DNA of 64,000 nt, taken from the NCBI GenBank assembly GCA_027061805.1, contig JAMOWA010000051.1:49718-113717 (forward strand), written 5' to 3'. Of this stretch, positions 27,402 to 36,708 are shown piece after piece. Position 1 is the stretch's first letter, and every line of letters begins with the position of its first letter. Under the pieces are notes generated by a model that was given only the letters and a program-made list of their open reading frames with translations, searched no databases and had not been told where the DNA came from. This stretch comes from Thermoanaerobaculia bacterium (GTDB lineage Bacteria > Acidobacteriota > Thermoanaerobaculia > Thermoanaerobaculales > Sulfomarinibacteraceae). The translations under genes and the position numbers were made by a program.

Positions 27402-28466
27402 GTGGACAGACCAGGATACAGGAGGGTTGTTCTCGCCGAGGACGAACCGGCAATCCTCACGGCTCTCGAGGAGGTGCTGACCGCCGACGGGTTCGAGACC
27501 GTGGGGTGCCCGGACGGGCTCATGGCGCTCGAGAAGGCCCGTGACCGGCCGCCAGATCTCCTGGTCCTGGACATCAACATGCCCGGACTCTCCGGAACGG
27601 ACGTGGCGCTCCACCTCCGCATGGTCGATGCCCAGGCGGATGCACGGATCCTCATCATCTCCGGCCGCGAGGACTACCGCACCCACCGCCTGATCCGTGA
27701 CAGCGGTGCCGACGCGTTCGTCCTCAAGCCGTTCGACGTGACCACCTTCCGGAGGGCCGTGTCCGAGCTCATGGAGCTTCCGGGCCGTCCGTGGCTGGAA
27801 GCCAGGGACTGGTACACCCTCGAGGAGCTCACCACCGGGCCCAGGCGACGGGGTGGTTTCGAGACGGGTGTTCCCACCGGGCTCTGTGAGGAGGCACTGG
27901 CGCTGGCACGAACCGTGTCGCTGATGGCGCGGTCCGTTGACGAGCGCGGGGCCCATCCCCCGTACCACACGATCCAGGTGACGGGCCTTGCTCTGATGCT
28001 CGCCGCGAGATTCCAGCTGAGCCCGGAGCACAGGCGGGCTCTCAGGCTTGCCGGCCTTGCCCACGACGCGGGCCTTGCACTCCTCCCGGATTCCATCCTC
28101 GCCCGGGAGGGTCCGCTGTCCCCGCGAGAGACCGACAGGGTCAGGGAGCACCCCGAGACCATCTCCCGGCTCTTCGAAGGGGTGGAGGGTGCCGACGAGG
28201 TGGCTTCCTGGGTCCGCCACCATCACGAGCGATGGGATGGCTCCGGGTACCCCGACGGGCTCGCGGGAGAGGCCATCCCCCTCGGGGCGCGGATCCTGAC
28301 CGTGGCGGATGCGTTCTCGGCCATGACGACCAGGCGCTACCGGCCGGCCCTCAATTCCCGTGAAGCCGCTGCCGAGTTGCGGCACTGTGCCGGAACACAG
28401 TTCGACCCCGACCTCGTGGCCATCTTCCTCGAGGTCACGCTCCTCGGGGATCCCGGAAACCACTGA
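27402..28466 (+). CDS. Response regulator with REC and HD-GYP domains
   Basis: REC: VVLAEDEPAIL, LLVLDINMPGLSG, VLKPFD; HD-GYP: LAGLAHDAG, HHERWDGSGYPDGL. Confidence 0.9.
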   Translation: MDRPGYRRVVLAEDEPAILTALEEVLTADGFETVGCPDGLMALEKARDRPPDLLVLDINMPGLSGTDVALHLRMVDAQADARILIISGREDYRTHRLIRDSGADAFVLKPFDVTTFRRAVSELMELPGRPWLEARDWYTLEELTTGPRRRGGFETGVPTGLCEEALALARTVSLMARSVDERGAHPPYHTIQVTGLALMLAARFQLSPEHRRALRLAGLAHDAGLALLPDSILAREGPLSPRETDRVREHPETISRLFEGVEGADEVASWVRHHHERWDGSGYPDGLAGEAIPLGARILTVADAFSAMTTRRYRPALNSREAAAELRHCAGTQFDPDLVAIFLEVTLLGDPGNH

Positions 28467-28724
28467 GTTCCGTCATCCCCGTCAGGAGGTGCACATTCGT
28501 GGCGGATCAGCCCGGAAAGCCCGGGTTGTCCCGGAACTCTCACGAGGGCTGGTGACAGAAGGTACACGGCACCGTTGCCGGGGGAGCGAGGGCATGCCCG
28601 GGCACGTGGAGCGACCGGGCCGGGACAACGCCGCCAGGAATGGTGGAACGTGCGCCGTGCGATCGAAGCGTCAGGACAGTTCCGGGCTAGAATGGTGGGA
28701 TGGATTGCTCCCCGGGAGGATCTG

Positions 28725-29513
28725 ATGGGAAAGCCAATCAGGGTGGATGATCTCGAGACCGCGGTGAGGAATGTGCGGAAGATCCAGACATTCTTCGCCG
28801 CCGCGAGCGCCGGTGAAGCCGACGCGAGCGTGGAGTCCGGGCTGCGTCGTGTGGCCGGGCTGCTCGAACGCATGTCCGGTGATGCCCGGAGCATCGCGGT
28901 CACCCTCCCCGCCCGGGACATCGACGTGTCATCGGATCCCGATTCCGTCGCCACGGCCCGTCTCGATCCGTCCAAGGTGGAGGGAATCGCCGGCTATCTC
29001 GAGACGGTGGCACGGTGGCTGACCGCCAGGGTGGACGTGGAGCCTCCCGCCGAGGCCGCCGGGCTGCTCCTGGAGCTGGTGACCCGCCTGGAGAGGACGA
29101 CGGCGAGGGTCAGGACTCTTCTCGACATCTCCTCGTCCCACCCACAGTCCATTCCCGCCCCGCAGGCGGAGGCGCCCCTCTCGCCCGAGGAGCTCGCAGA
29201 GCGGGAGGCCCAGGCGGCCCGCTGCGAGGCCCTCGAACCTCTCGTGCTCGACCACACCTTCGAGAACCCACTGCTCCGGGGCAAGGAGGGACATTTCGAG
29301 CTCACGTCAGCGACCAGGAATCTTGTCGAGGAGTGGATGAGCTCCGCCGGGCTCGAGACCTCCCCGGGAACCCTGTACACGCTCCACCGGAAGGTCGCTC
29401 GCTGGATCGAGAGCATCCCGGAGGGCATGGTTCTCATCCTGAAGGTCGGGATGCTCTCGGGCCGGCCGGAGATCTATCCTCGATACGTTCCACGACCCGG
29501 CGGCGAATCCTGA
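28725..29513 (+). CDS. Hypothetical protein
   Basis: Intact 262-aa ORF; RBS-like GGGAGGA and -10 TAGAAT upstream; no recognised domain. Confidence 0.6.
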   Translation: MGKPIRVDDLETAVRNVRKIQTFFAAASAGEADASVESGLRRVAGLLERMSGDARSIAVTLPARDIDVSSDPDSVATARLDPSKVEGIAGYLETVARWLTARVDVEPPAEAAGLLLELVTRLERTTARVRTLLDISSSHPQSIPAPQAEAPLSPEELAEREAQAARCEALEPLVLDHTFENPLLRGKEGHFELTSATRNLVEEWMSSAGLETSPGTLYTLHRKVARWIESIPEGMVLILKVGMLSGRPEIYPRYVPRPGGES

Positions 29514-29526
29514 GCCATCACCTCGT

Positions 29527-30480
29527 TCACGAGAGCGGGATCTCCTGCCCCATCTCGTCGATGAACCGCACCTCAGGCTCGAGGATGATCCCGGCACACT
29601 CCCGTACCCTCCTGCGCATGATCCGGGCCAGCTCCAGCACGTCGGCAGCCGTGGCTCCCCTGTCGGTCACCACGATGTTGGCGTGCTCCTGGGAGACCCG
29701 TGCCCCCCCGACCCTGAGACCCTTGCACCCGGTGGCCTCCAGGAGGCGCCCGGCGAAATCGCCCGGGGGGTTCCTGAACACCGAGCCTGCTGTCGCTCCC
29801 CGGGGGAACCGCGCGCTCCTGGCCGCACTGACCTCCCGCATCCTGCCCATGATCCCGGCGAGATCTCCCGGCTCGAGGGAGAGGCGGGCCCTGACGATGA
29901 CGCCGCTTCCCCGGGGCAACGAGCTCCACCGGTAGCCGAACTCCACGTCACCCGCATGGACCTGGACGAGCCCTCCCTCCGGACGGAGGACCTCGGCCCG
30001 GTCCAGCAACTCGCAGATCTCCACACCACCCGCTCCCGCATTCATGGCCAGGGCACCGCCCACCGTCCCCGGGATGCCGAACAGCTCCTCCATGCCGGAG
30101 AGCCCGGCACGTGCCACCGCGCGGCAGACCTGTGTCAGGTTGGCACCCCCACCGGCAACCACACCGTCCAGGTCCACCTCCAGCCCGGCGAGGGACCCGC
30201 CCAGCGTCAGGACGGGGATCCGCAGGCCGGCGTCGGGGGCCACCACGTTGGTTCCACCACCGAGGACGAAGAAGGGTTGCTCCATTTCACCCAGTGTCCC
30301 GACCACGGTGGAGAGCGCCTCCGGCGTGTTGCACCGCACCATGAGATCGGCCGCCCCGCCGACCTTCAGCGATGTCCAGGCCCGGAGCTCCACGCGCTCG
30401 TGCAGCTCGATCGGGAGCCGCCTTCCAAGCTCCCGAAGGCCCCTGAGGAGCGTCTGAAGGCTCTGCACGGTACCCGTCAC
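29527..30480 (-). CDS. murB: UDP-N-acetylenolpyruvoylglucosamine reductase
   Basis: VLGGGTNVV, GIPGTVGGALAMNAGA, GSVFRNPPGDFAGRLLEATGCKG, VSQEHANIVV. Confidence 0.92.
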   Translation of the reverse strand: MTGTVQSLQTLLRGLRELGRRLPIELHERVELRAWTSLKVGGAADLMVRCNTPEALSTVVGTLGEMEQPFFVLGGGTNVVAPDAGLRIPVLTLGGSLAGLEVDLDGVVAGGGANLTQVCRAVARAGLSGMEELFGIPGTVGGALAMNAGAGGVEICELLDRAEVLRPEGGLVQVHAGDVEFGYRWSSLPRGSGVIVRARLSLEPGDLAGIMGRMREVSAARSARFPRGATAGSVFRNPPGDFAGRLLEATGCKGLRVGGARVSQEHANIVVTDRGATAADVLELARIMRRRVRECAGIILEPEVRFIDEMGQEIPLS

Positions 30481-30496
30481 CCCCTGTCAGGAATAC

Positions 30497-30511
30497 TGGC
30501 ACGGCTCTTGC
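30497..30511 (+). promoter_or_regulatory. Sigma54 (-24/-12) promoter, perfect consensus
   Basis: TGGCAC-GGCTC-TTGC on plus strand; no plus-strand CDS downstream. Confidence 0.65.
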
Positions 30512-30522
30512 GTGTCACTGGA

Positions 30523-30603
30523 AGTGCGTACGGAGGACAACCTTCGACACACGGATCATACCTCCTCCTTCTTCCAGCGGGCCCACGGGCCCGCCCCTTT
30601 TTT
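30523..30603 (+). ncRNA. Candidate sigma54-dependent small RNA (~80 nt)
   Basis: Lies between the sigma54 element and an intrinsic terminator; contains a pyrimidine-rich CCTCCTCC stretch; no credible CDS. Confidence 0.5.
30577..30603 (+). terminator. Intrinsic (rho-independent) terminator
   Basis: GCGGGCCC-AC-GGGCCCGC then CCC and TTTTTT; T-run only on plus strand. Confidence 0.8.
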
Positions 30604-30628
30604 GCTCCGGACCGGCGGCCCGCTTCCA

Positions 30629-33600
30629 TCATTCCACTCCGAGAAACTTCATGTGATAGAGCAGTGTCTGGCGGGTGATTCCGAGGTCCCGGGCCGCAGC
30701 GCTCCGATTGCCTCCGTTGCGATGGAGGGCATCCTCGATGAGCCCACGTCGCAACCGCCGGTGAGCCTCCTCCCACGACTGTGGCCGTTCCGCAAGACCG
30801 TGGCCCTGTCGGTGCATACCACCACCACCGTCCCGGACCGGTACGGGTAGGTGGGAGGGACCGACGATGCCACCACGGGCCGCGATCAGGGCCATCTCCA
30901 CGATGTTCCGGAGCTCCCGGGCGTTGCCGGGCCAGGAATGACGGGACAGCACCCCCAGGGCCTCGGGACTCCACCGTGCCGGCGCCAGCCCGTGCCGGGC
31001 CACCGCGGCTGCCGTGAAGTGCTCCACGAGATCGGCGATATCCCCGGGACGCTCCCGCAACGGGAGGATCCGGATGACGGCCGTGGCAATCCTGAAGTAC
31101 AGGTCCGTCCGGAAGCACCCCTCGGTCATGGCCCGTTCCAGGTCGGAGTTCGTGGCCGAGATCACCCGGACATCCACCCTGTGAAGGGCCTCCGAACCCA
31201 CGGGACGCACCTCGGAGGACTCGAGGAAACGGAGCAGCTTGGCCTGGAGCGCCATGTCCATCTCTCCGATCTCGTCGAGAAACAGCGTCCCCCCGTCCGC
31301 GGCCGCCACGAGTCCCTTCCGTGACCGGTCCGCCCCCGTGAAGGCCCCCCGGACCGAACCGAACAGCTCGGTCTCCACCAGCTGGGGTGGAAGTGCCGCC
31401 ATGTTGACGGGAACGAACGGCCCCCGACGGCCGGACAGCTCATGAAGCATCCGCGCCGCGACCTCCTTGCCCACTCCCGTCTCCCCGACCAGAACCACGG
31501 GAACCGAGCTGGGTGCAAGTCGCTCCAGCTCCGCCCGGAGGGCCCGTGACGCCGGGCTTCTCCCGACAAACCCCGTTCCGCCCGGCTTCGCGGGGGTTTC
31601 CTGACCGGAACCTGCCAGCGTGAGCGAGAGCACCACGGCCAGCAGGTTCCACGCCGGACCTGGCGGGGCCTCGCTCCCGAGTGGAACGAGCACCGTGGAT
31701 CCCCCGGGGGTCTCCTCGCCCGCCTCCCCGTGTCCCACCCTCAGGAGCGGCGGCCCGCCGTGACGGCTCCGAACCTCCAGTCCATCCAGGCCCAGCTCCT
31801 CGAGCACGCCACCCCAGGACCGGTGTTCCGGTCGCGGAACGGTCCCGCTTTCCAGGATCCGTGTCGCGAGCGCGCTCACCGCCCCCCCCGGAACCCCGGG
31901 CGCCACCACCTTCCGCCACCCGTCAAGCCCCCCGTCCCCGAGCGTCCGGGCCACCCGCCGGCGCAGGTCGCCATCGGCCCACCCCTGCCGTCCGAGGAGC
32001 CGCTCGCACAGGGCCAGGGCGAACCCCTCCTGCAGGGTGGCGCCGCCCTGGCACAACGTCTTCCGTGCAGCCTCGGGTCGTCCATGTCGCACGGCCTGGA
32101 GGCATCCCGCCGCCAGGAAGAGTCCCCACCCGTCACGGCCCTGCCGAACCTCCAGGCCCTGGAGCGCCTCGATGACCGCCAGCCAGCCCCCGGCCTCCTC
32201 TCCACCACGCAGCAGCGCCGATCGCGCGCTGTCAAGGTCGTGCCGGAGGAGAGCTGCCACACCCTCCAGGAGGGAGAGAGGGGCCGAGAGGGAACGGTCG
32301 GGTGTGGCCACGCGCTCCCTCAGGCCGGACAGCCGCTCCAGGAAGGAGGCCTCGTGGCCCCGGGCAAGATCCAGCCGTGCCATCTCTGCCTCGAAGAAGG
32401 GATCCCATCCCTCCTCGGCCCCCTCCCTCAGCCGGCGGAGAGCCCGCTCCACCTGCAGCCTGTCCAGCTCTGCCACGCCCAGGTTGAACGCCGGCACGCG
32501 GGTCCTCCACCGGAAGCCGGCGGCCTGCAGGAGCTGCATGGCCCTGAGGTGATGGCGGTCTGCCTCCACATTCCGGCCGCGGTTCAGCGCGATGTACCCG
32601 AGGTCGAGTTCGGAGAGGCCCCGGAACCCCGGCCGGTCCTCCCTCCGGAGGACCCGGAGAAGAAGCCGGCGTGCCAGTTCCTCACGACCCTCGTCCTTCC
32701 AGAGGTTGGCCACCCGCCGGAGCAGGACCCTTCGCAGGCGTTCCGGTCCGGAGAGAGCCTCCCGCCGCCATGCCCTGTCCTTCAGCACCACCTCTGCATC
32801 CACGAGGAGCTCGGCCTCCAGGCGAAGCCGGGCTCCCACTGGACCCCCGGCAGACAGCGCCGCACGGCGAGCCAGCTCCGTCCAGCGCCCGGCATCTCCC
32901 GCCCCACGCTGCACGGCACGCTCCAACATGCGGAGCGCCACCTCCCCAACCGCCACGGGTACGGCCCGAGGGTCCAGGTCTGGCAGCAGCTCGTTGACCC
33001 GCACGACAGGACCGTCCACGGCCGCCAGCCAGGCCCTGTAGGAGGACCGGACCTCCTCCGGAAGGCCCTCCACGAGAGGCCTCGCCGTGGCGAGGTCCAG
33101 GTCCGACAGTGCCGACTCCACCCGGCAGGCCAGGAGCTCTCCGGAGAGGGCGTCGGGGTCTGCGAGCCCGAGGATCGACCGGACCTCCCCGGGCTCCATG
33201 GCGCGAAGTCGCTGCCGTGCCCAGTCCAGCAGCTCCGGCCGGGACGGATCCCCGAGGTACCCGTGGAGCAGCCTCCTGGGGTTGTCTCCGGGGAACAGTG
33301 CGGCCACCTGGAGGTGCAACGGGTCCCGCCGCACCGGCTGGGGCGTGGGCCACCGCCACAGTCCACCCTCCAGCTCCGCACCCAGCGCTGCAACCCTCGA
33401 CGCCAGGGTCTCCCCCGCGAGTCCGGTCTGGGCCGACAGGAGCCCCTCCGGGACCCCCTCGGGTGCCAGACCAAGGCACCTCCGGAGCAGCTCGTCCGTG
33501 TCCCCGCCCATGCCCGTTTCCGGTGGACCCTCCGCGAAGAGCCATGCCGCCGACCGGGTCAGGGCCTCCCCTCCTGGGGCGTCGGGACGGCGGAGGCGCT

Positions 33601-34513
33601 CCGCCCACCGTTCCGCCTCCAGCCGCGCCCGGTCCCGCGGAATCCCGGTCACGAGGAGATGGCTCTCCGGTGGGGATCCACCGAGAACCGGTGGAACGGG
33701 TGGCGCCCACCCCCCGGGGAAACGGCCCACCACCACACTGCTGCGGTCCGTGCCCTCCTCCACCCAGCGCTCGGCGGCAAGAATATCCTTCAGCACGAGG
33801 GCGCCGGACAGGATGAGAACCCCACCGGGATCCCCCACCACCGGGAGGGGCGCCGTGCTCTCCTCGGGCAGCGATCCCCTGTACCAGAAGACCCGTCCTC
33901 CCCCGGACCGCACCGTGACGGCCAGGACCGCTGCCAGGCGGTGCGCGAGGCTCTCCCGGGGCATGGACCAGTAGGTGATCTCTCCCCCGGCGGGCTCGGG
34001 AAGTGGGTCCAGCCGGAGAGCCCACAGCGACCGGGCAACCCGGGCCGGGAGGGGCGGACGGAGCTCCGCCAGCACGGCCTCGAGCCAGGGCTCGAAGGTG
34101 AGCCACTCGATACGCCGGTCGGCCGGATCCACCGGAAGATCCATCCCGAGCCCCGTGGCGAGCGCCTCCACCAGTCCGTCGCGGCAACCCCTCACCGCCA
34201 TCTCGGCTCCGCCCAGCCTGGCGGCAAGACCGTCCACCGGACGGGGCCAGGCCCGGAGCACCGCACGGACGCCACGCTCATCCCTGAGCACCAGCATGTT
34301 CCGCACCGGGGCTGCTCCCACGTGGAGCTCCACCTCCTGGAGGAGGGAGGCCAGGGCGAGAACCTGGGCCGCCACGGCAAGGCGTTCCCGACGCGACAGT
34401 CGGCGGACGGGTCTTCCGGACGGCACCGCTGGCCCGATGGCGAGCGTCTCCGGTGCAGGCACCGCCAGCAACGGATGATCCAGCAGGAGCGGCAATCCCG
34501 TCCGGAGGCTCAT
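30629..34513 (-). CDS. Giant (1294 aa) sigma54-dependent transcriptional activator with long N-terminal TPR-like/degenerate sensor region, AAA+ and Fis-type HTH
   Basis: VLVGETGVGKEVAARMLHELSGR, GAFTGADRS, GTLFLDEIGEM, RTDLYFRI, C-terminal NRSAAARDLGITRQTLLYHMKFLG; ATG overlaps aroA stop. Confidence 0.9.
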   Translation of the reverse strand: MSLRTGLPLLLDHPLLAVPAPETLAIGPAVPSGRPVRRLSRRERLAVAAQVLALASLLQEVELHVGAAPVRNMLVLRDERGVRAVLRAWPRPVDGLAARLGGAEMAVRGCRDGLVEALATGLGMDLPVDPADRRIEWLTFEPWLEAVLAELRPPLPARVARSLWALRLDPLPEPAGGEITYWSMPRESLAHRLAAVLAVTVRSGGGRVFWYRGSLPEESTAPLPVVGDPGGVLILSGALVLKDILAAERWVEEGTDRSSVVVGRFPGGWAPPVPPVLGGSPPESHLLVTGIPRDRARLEAERWAERLRRPDAPGGEALTRSAAWLFAEGPPETGMGGDTDELLRRCLGLAPEGVPEGLLSAQTGLAGETLASRVAALGAELEGGLWRWPTPQPVRRDPLHLQVAALFPGDNPRRLLHGYLGDPSRPELLDWARQRLRAMEPGEVRSILGLADPDALSGELLACRVESALSDLDLATARPLVEGLPEEVRSSYRAWLAAVDGPVVRVNELLPDLDPRAVPVAVGEVALRMLERAVQRGAGDAGRWTELARRAALSAGGPVGARLRLEAELLVDAEVVLKDRAWRREALSGPERLRRVLLRRVANLWKDEGREELARRLLLRVLRREDRPGFRGLSELDLGYIALNRGRNVEADRHHLRAMQLLQAAGFRWRTRVPAFNLGVAELDRLQVERALRRLREGAEEGWDPFFEAEMARLDLARGHEASFLERLSGLRERVATPDRSLSAPLSLLEGVAALLRHDLDSARSALLRGGEEAGGWLAVIEALQGLEVRQGRDGWGLFLAAGCLQAVRHGRPEAARKTLCQGGATLQEGFALALCERLLGRQGWADGDLRRRVARTLGDGGLDGWRKVVAPGVPGGAVSALATRILESGTVPRPEHRSWGGVLEELGLDGLEVRSRHGGPPLLRVGHGEAGEETPGGSTVLVPLGSEAPPGPAWNLLAVVLSLTLAGSGQETPAKPGGTGFVGRSPASRALRAELERLAPSSVPVVLVGETGVGKEVAARMLHELSGRRGPFVPVNMAALPPQLVETELFGSVRGAFTGADRSRKGLVAAADGGTLFLDEIGEMDMALQAKLLRFLESSEVRPVGSEALHRVDVRVISATNSDLERAMTEGCFRTDLYFRIATAVIRILPLRERPGDIADLVEHFTAAAVARHGLAPARWSPEALGVLSRHSWPGNARELRNIVEMALIAARGGIVGPSHLPVPVRDGGGGMHRQGHGLAERPQSWEEAHRRLRRGLIEDALHRNGGNRSAAARDLGITRQTLLYHMKFLGVE

Positions 34514-35829
34514 CCGTCCGTCACCAGGTTCCACTGATCCCAGAAGCCCGGGAACGACTTTGCCACGCACCCCGCGTCATCGAGACGCAGGGGACCCGCA
34601 ACCAGGGCGGCGACGGCCATGGCCATGGCGATGCGGTGATCCCCGGCCGCCACGACGTCCACCGCTCGTTCCAGGGGCGACAGCGAGCCGAGCACGCGGA
34701 ACGTGTCACCGGTGGTCTCCAGCCGGGCGCCGCACCGGCGGAGGTTCCCGGTCATCACGCCCAGCCGGTCGCTCTCCTTGTGGCGCAGGTGCGCAAGGCC
34801 CGTGAGCTCCGACCCCGGCGGCGCGGCCGCGGCCACCACCGCGAGGGCCGGGAAGAGGTCGGGGGAATCGGCCAGGTCCGCACGAAACGGCACCAGGGTA
34901 CCCCCCACGACCCGCACCCCTCCCGGGACCGTCTCCCACCGTGCCCCGGCCCTGGTCAGGACGTCGAGGATCGAGCGGTCTCCCTGGCCCGAGGAGCAGT
35001 CCAGGGGCCGGATCTCCACGCTTCCCCCGACCCCGGCGGCGGCCGCCGCGAAGAAGGACGCTGCGGACCAGTCGCCTTCCACCGCGAACTCCACCGGCCG
35101 TGGCAACCCCGGGGGAACCTTCCAGAGCCGTCCGTCGCCGGAGCACCGTACCTCCAGCCCCCAGGCGACCATGGCCCGTCGGGTGAGCTCGAGGTACGGC
35201 CGCGACGGGACGGGGCCCTCCAGGTGGAGCTCCAGGCCCCGCGCCATGCGTGGCGCCGCCAGGAGCAGGGCGCTGACGAACTGGGAGGAGGCTCCCGGCC
35301 AGATCCGGAGTCGGCCTCCCCGGGGCGTGCACCCCCTCACCTCCACCGGGAGCCTTCCGCCCCCTGCGGGCCGCAGCGCCACGCCCAGCCCCCGGAGGGC
35401 ATGGACGAGCGGTCCCATCGGACGCTCCCTGAGTCTCTCCGTTCCGTCGACGACCCAGGTGCCGGGTACCGTGGCCAGCAACGCCATGAGGAGCCGGGCC
35501 CCGGTCCCCGAGTTGCCCAGGTGAACCGTGGCCCTCTCCACCGCGGTATCGCGTGGGCGCATCTCGATGCCCGCACCGCCCCACTCCAGCGGCCAGCCGG
35601 CGGCCCCGAGGGCCCGCCCGAGGACCAGCGTGTCCTCGCACGCCAGGGGCGAGGTGATCGTCCCTCCGTCTGCGAGGGCGGCGAGGACCAGCGCCCTGTT
35701 GGTGAGGCTCTTCGACGGGGGCACCCGGACGCTGGCCGCAATCCCGCTCCGGTGACCGGACAGGAGCCTGGGGCCGGCCGCGGTCAACCGGAGCCCTTCT
35801 GGAGGGTTCAGATGGACTTGCGGGGACAC
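34510..35829 (-). CDS. aroA: 3-phosphoshikimate 1-carboxyvinyltransferase
   Basis: VPPSKSLTNRALVLAAL, LGNSGTGARLL, GDWSAASFF, RHKESDRL, GDHRIAMAMAV. Start uncertain (GTG 35829 or up to 35886). Confidence 0.93.
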   Translation of the reverse strand: MSPQVHLNPPEGLRLTAAGPRLLSGHRSGIAASVRVPPSKSLTNRALVLAALADGGTITSPLACEDTLVLGRALGAAGWPLEWGGAGIEMRPRDTAVERATVHLGNSGTGARLLMALLATVPGTWVVDGTERLRERPMGPLVHALRGLGVALRPAGGGRLPVEVRGCTPRGGRLRIWPGASSQFVSALLLAAPRMARGLELHLEGPVPSRPYLELTRRAMVAWGLEVRCSGDGRLWKVPPGLPRPVEFAVEGDWSAASFFAAAAAGVGGSVEIRPLDCSSGQGDRSILDVLTRAGARWETVPGGVRVVGGTLVPFRADLADSPDLFPALAVVAAAAPPGSELTGLAHLRHKESDRLGVMTGNLRRCGARLETTGDTFRVLGSLSPLERAVDVVAAGDHRIAMAMAVAALVAGPLRLDDAGCVAKSFPGFWDQWNLVTDG

Positions 35830-36569
35830 CGTTCCATTCTGGGGAGGCGCTCCGGAGGTGTCAAGGTATTCTCCACCAGCCTCCACCCCTTCCCGTCCAC
35901 CAGGACCGTGAGCCCGAACTCCAGCCAGGCCGGCACCACGAGGGCCGTGTGTCCATCCTCGTCACACCTCCAGGGCGTGTGGAAGTGACCCCAGAGGAGG
36001 ACATCCACACCCGTGTTCCAGGCCTGGCGTGCCTCGCGGACGAGGTCGTCCACGGGCTTGCGGTACCGGAACCTCCGGTTCGTCTTCGCAAGGCGGGCCT
36101 CCATCTGGCGGACGATCCCCACCGCCAGTCCGTCCGGCAGGAGACGCGCCCAGAAGTGCGCCGGGCGGGACTTCGCCAGGGCAGACCAGAAACGGTACAT
36201 GCGATCCTTCCGGTTCACCAGGTCCCCGTGGACCAGGCGGTATCTCGTGCCCCCCGACTCGAACTCGTGGCTCCTCCCCCACCAGTCCAGGTGGGCCTCG
36301 AGCTCGGGCTCGCCCAGGAAGAAGTCCCGGTTCCCCTCGACAATCCCCACACGGATCCCCTCCGCCCTGAGGTCGTCCCACAGCGCGAGGAGCTCGCGGA
36401 CCTGGGTGGTCCAGAACTTCGGCATCCCGATGAGGTACTGGCACACGTCGCCCAGGTAGATCACCTCCCGGACGCCGCCGCGCCGGACCGCTTCCAGCAG
36501 ACCGGCCATTGCAGCGACATCGCCGGGCCGCTGGCCAAGGTGGGGATCCGCGACGATGAGCCGTTCCAC
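35808..36569 (-). CDS. Metallophosphoesterase, UDP-2,3-diacylglucosamine hydrolase (LpxH)-like
   Basis: VADPHLGQRPGD, YLGDVCQYL, EGNRDFFL, VHGDLV, WGHFHTP. Confidence 0.85.
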   Translation of the reverse strand: MERLIVADPHLGQRPGDVAAMAGLLEAVRRGGVREVIYLGDVCQYLIGMPKFWTTQVRELLALWDDLRAEGIRVGIVEGNRDFFLGEPELEAHLDWWGRSHEFESGGTRYRLVHGDLVNRKDRMYRFWSALAKSRPAHFWARLLPDGLAVGIVRQMEARLAKTNRRFRYRKPVDDLVREARQAWNTGVDVLLWGHFHTPWRCDEDGHTALVVPAWLEFGLTVLVDGKGWRLVENTLTPPERLPRMERCPRKSI

Positions 36570-36575
36570 CGGGGC

Positions 36576-36581
36576 ATCCTA
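36576..36581 (-). promoter_or_regulatory. -10 box (TAGGAT) 6 nt before GTG start
   Basis: Minus strand TAGGAT-GCCCCG-GTG(36569). Confidence 0.45.
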
Positions 36582-36662
36582 CACGAGTCCGGCCTGTGAG
36601 CGGCCTCACTCCCCCGCACCCGTTTTCGCTGGAGAATGAAGCGATGTGCCCCGGTGTTACCC

Positions 36663-36677
36663 TGGCAAAGGTGTCGC
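36663..36677 (+). promoter_or_regulatory. Sigma54-like promoter for S8 peptidase gene
   Basis: TGGCAAAGGTGTCGC: GG and GC at correct spacing, weaker -12; ends 32 nt before ATG. Confidence 0.35.
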
Positions 36678-36708
36678 GCCACTGTACGGGCGATTCCTGG
36701 AGGTGACG

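Noticed and set aside
28467-28724. Possible riboswitch in the 258-bp gap after the HD-GYP gene
   Set aside because: Several GC-rich inverted repeats (e.g. TGCCCGGGCA) but I could not match TPP, cobalamin, SAM or c-di-GMP consensus; an Infernal/Rfam scan would be needed.
30512-30850. Small plus-strand ORF (112 aa) across the candidate sRNA
   Set aside because: Reads through the intrinsic terminator and into the antisense of the activator gene; no RBS and no protein-like composition.
31730-34537. 935-aa plus-strand ORF opposite the sigma54 activator
   Set aside because: Antisense shadow frame; no recognisable motifs, while the minus strand encodes AAA+ and Fis HTH.
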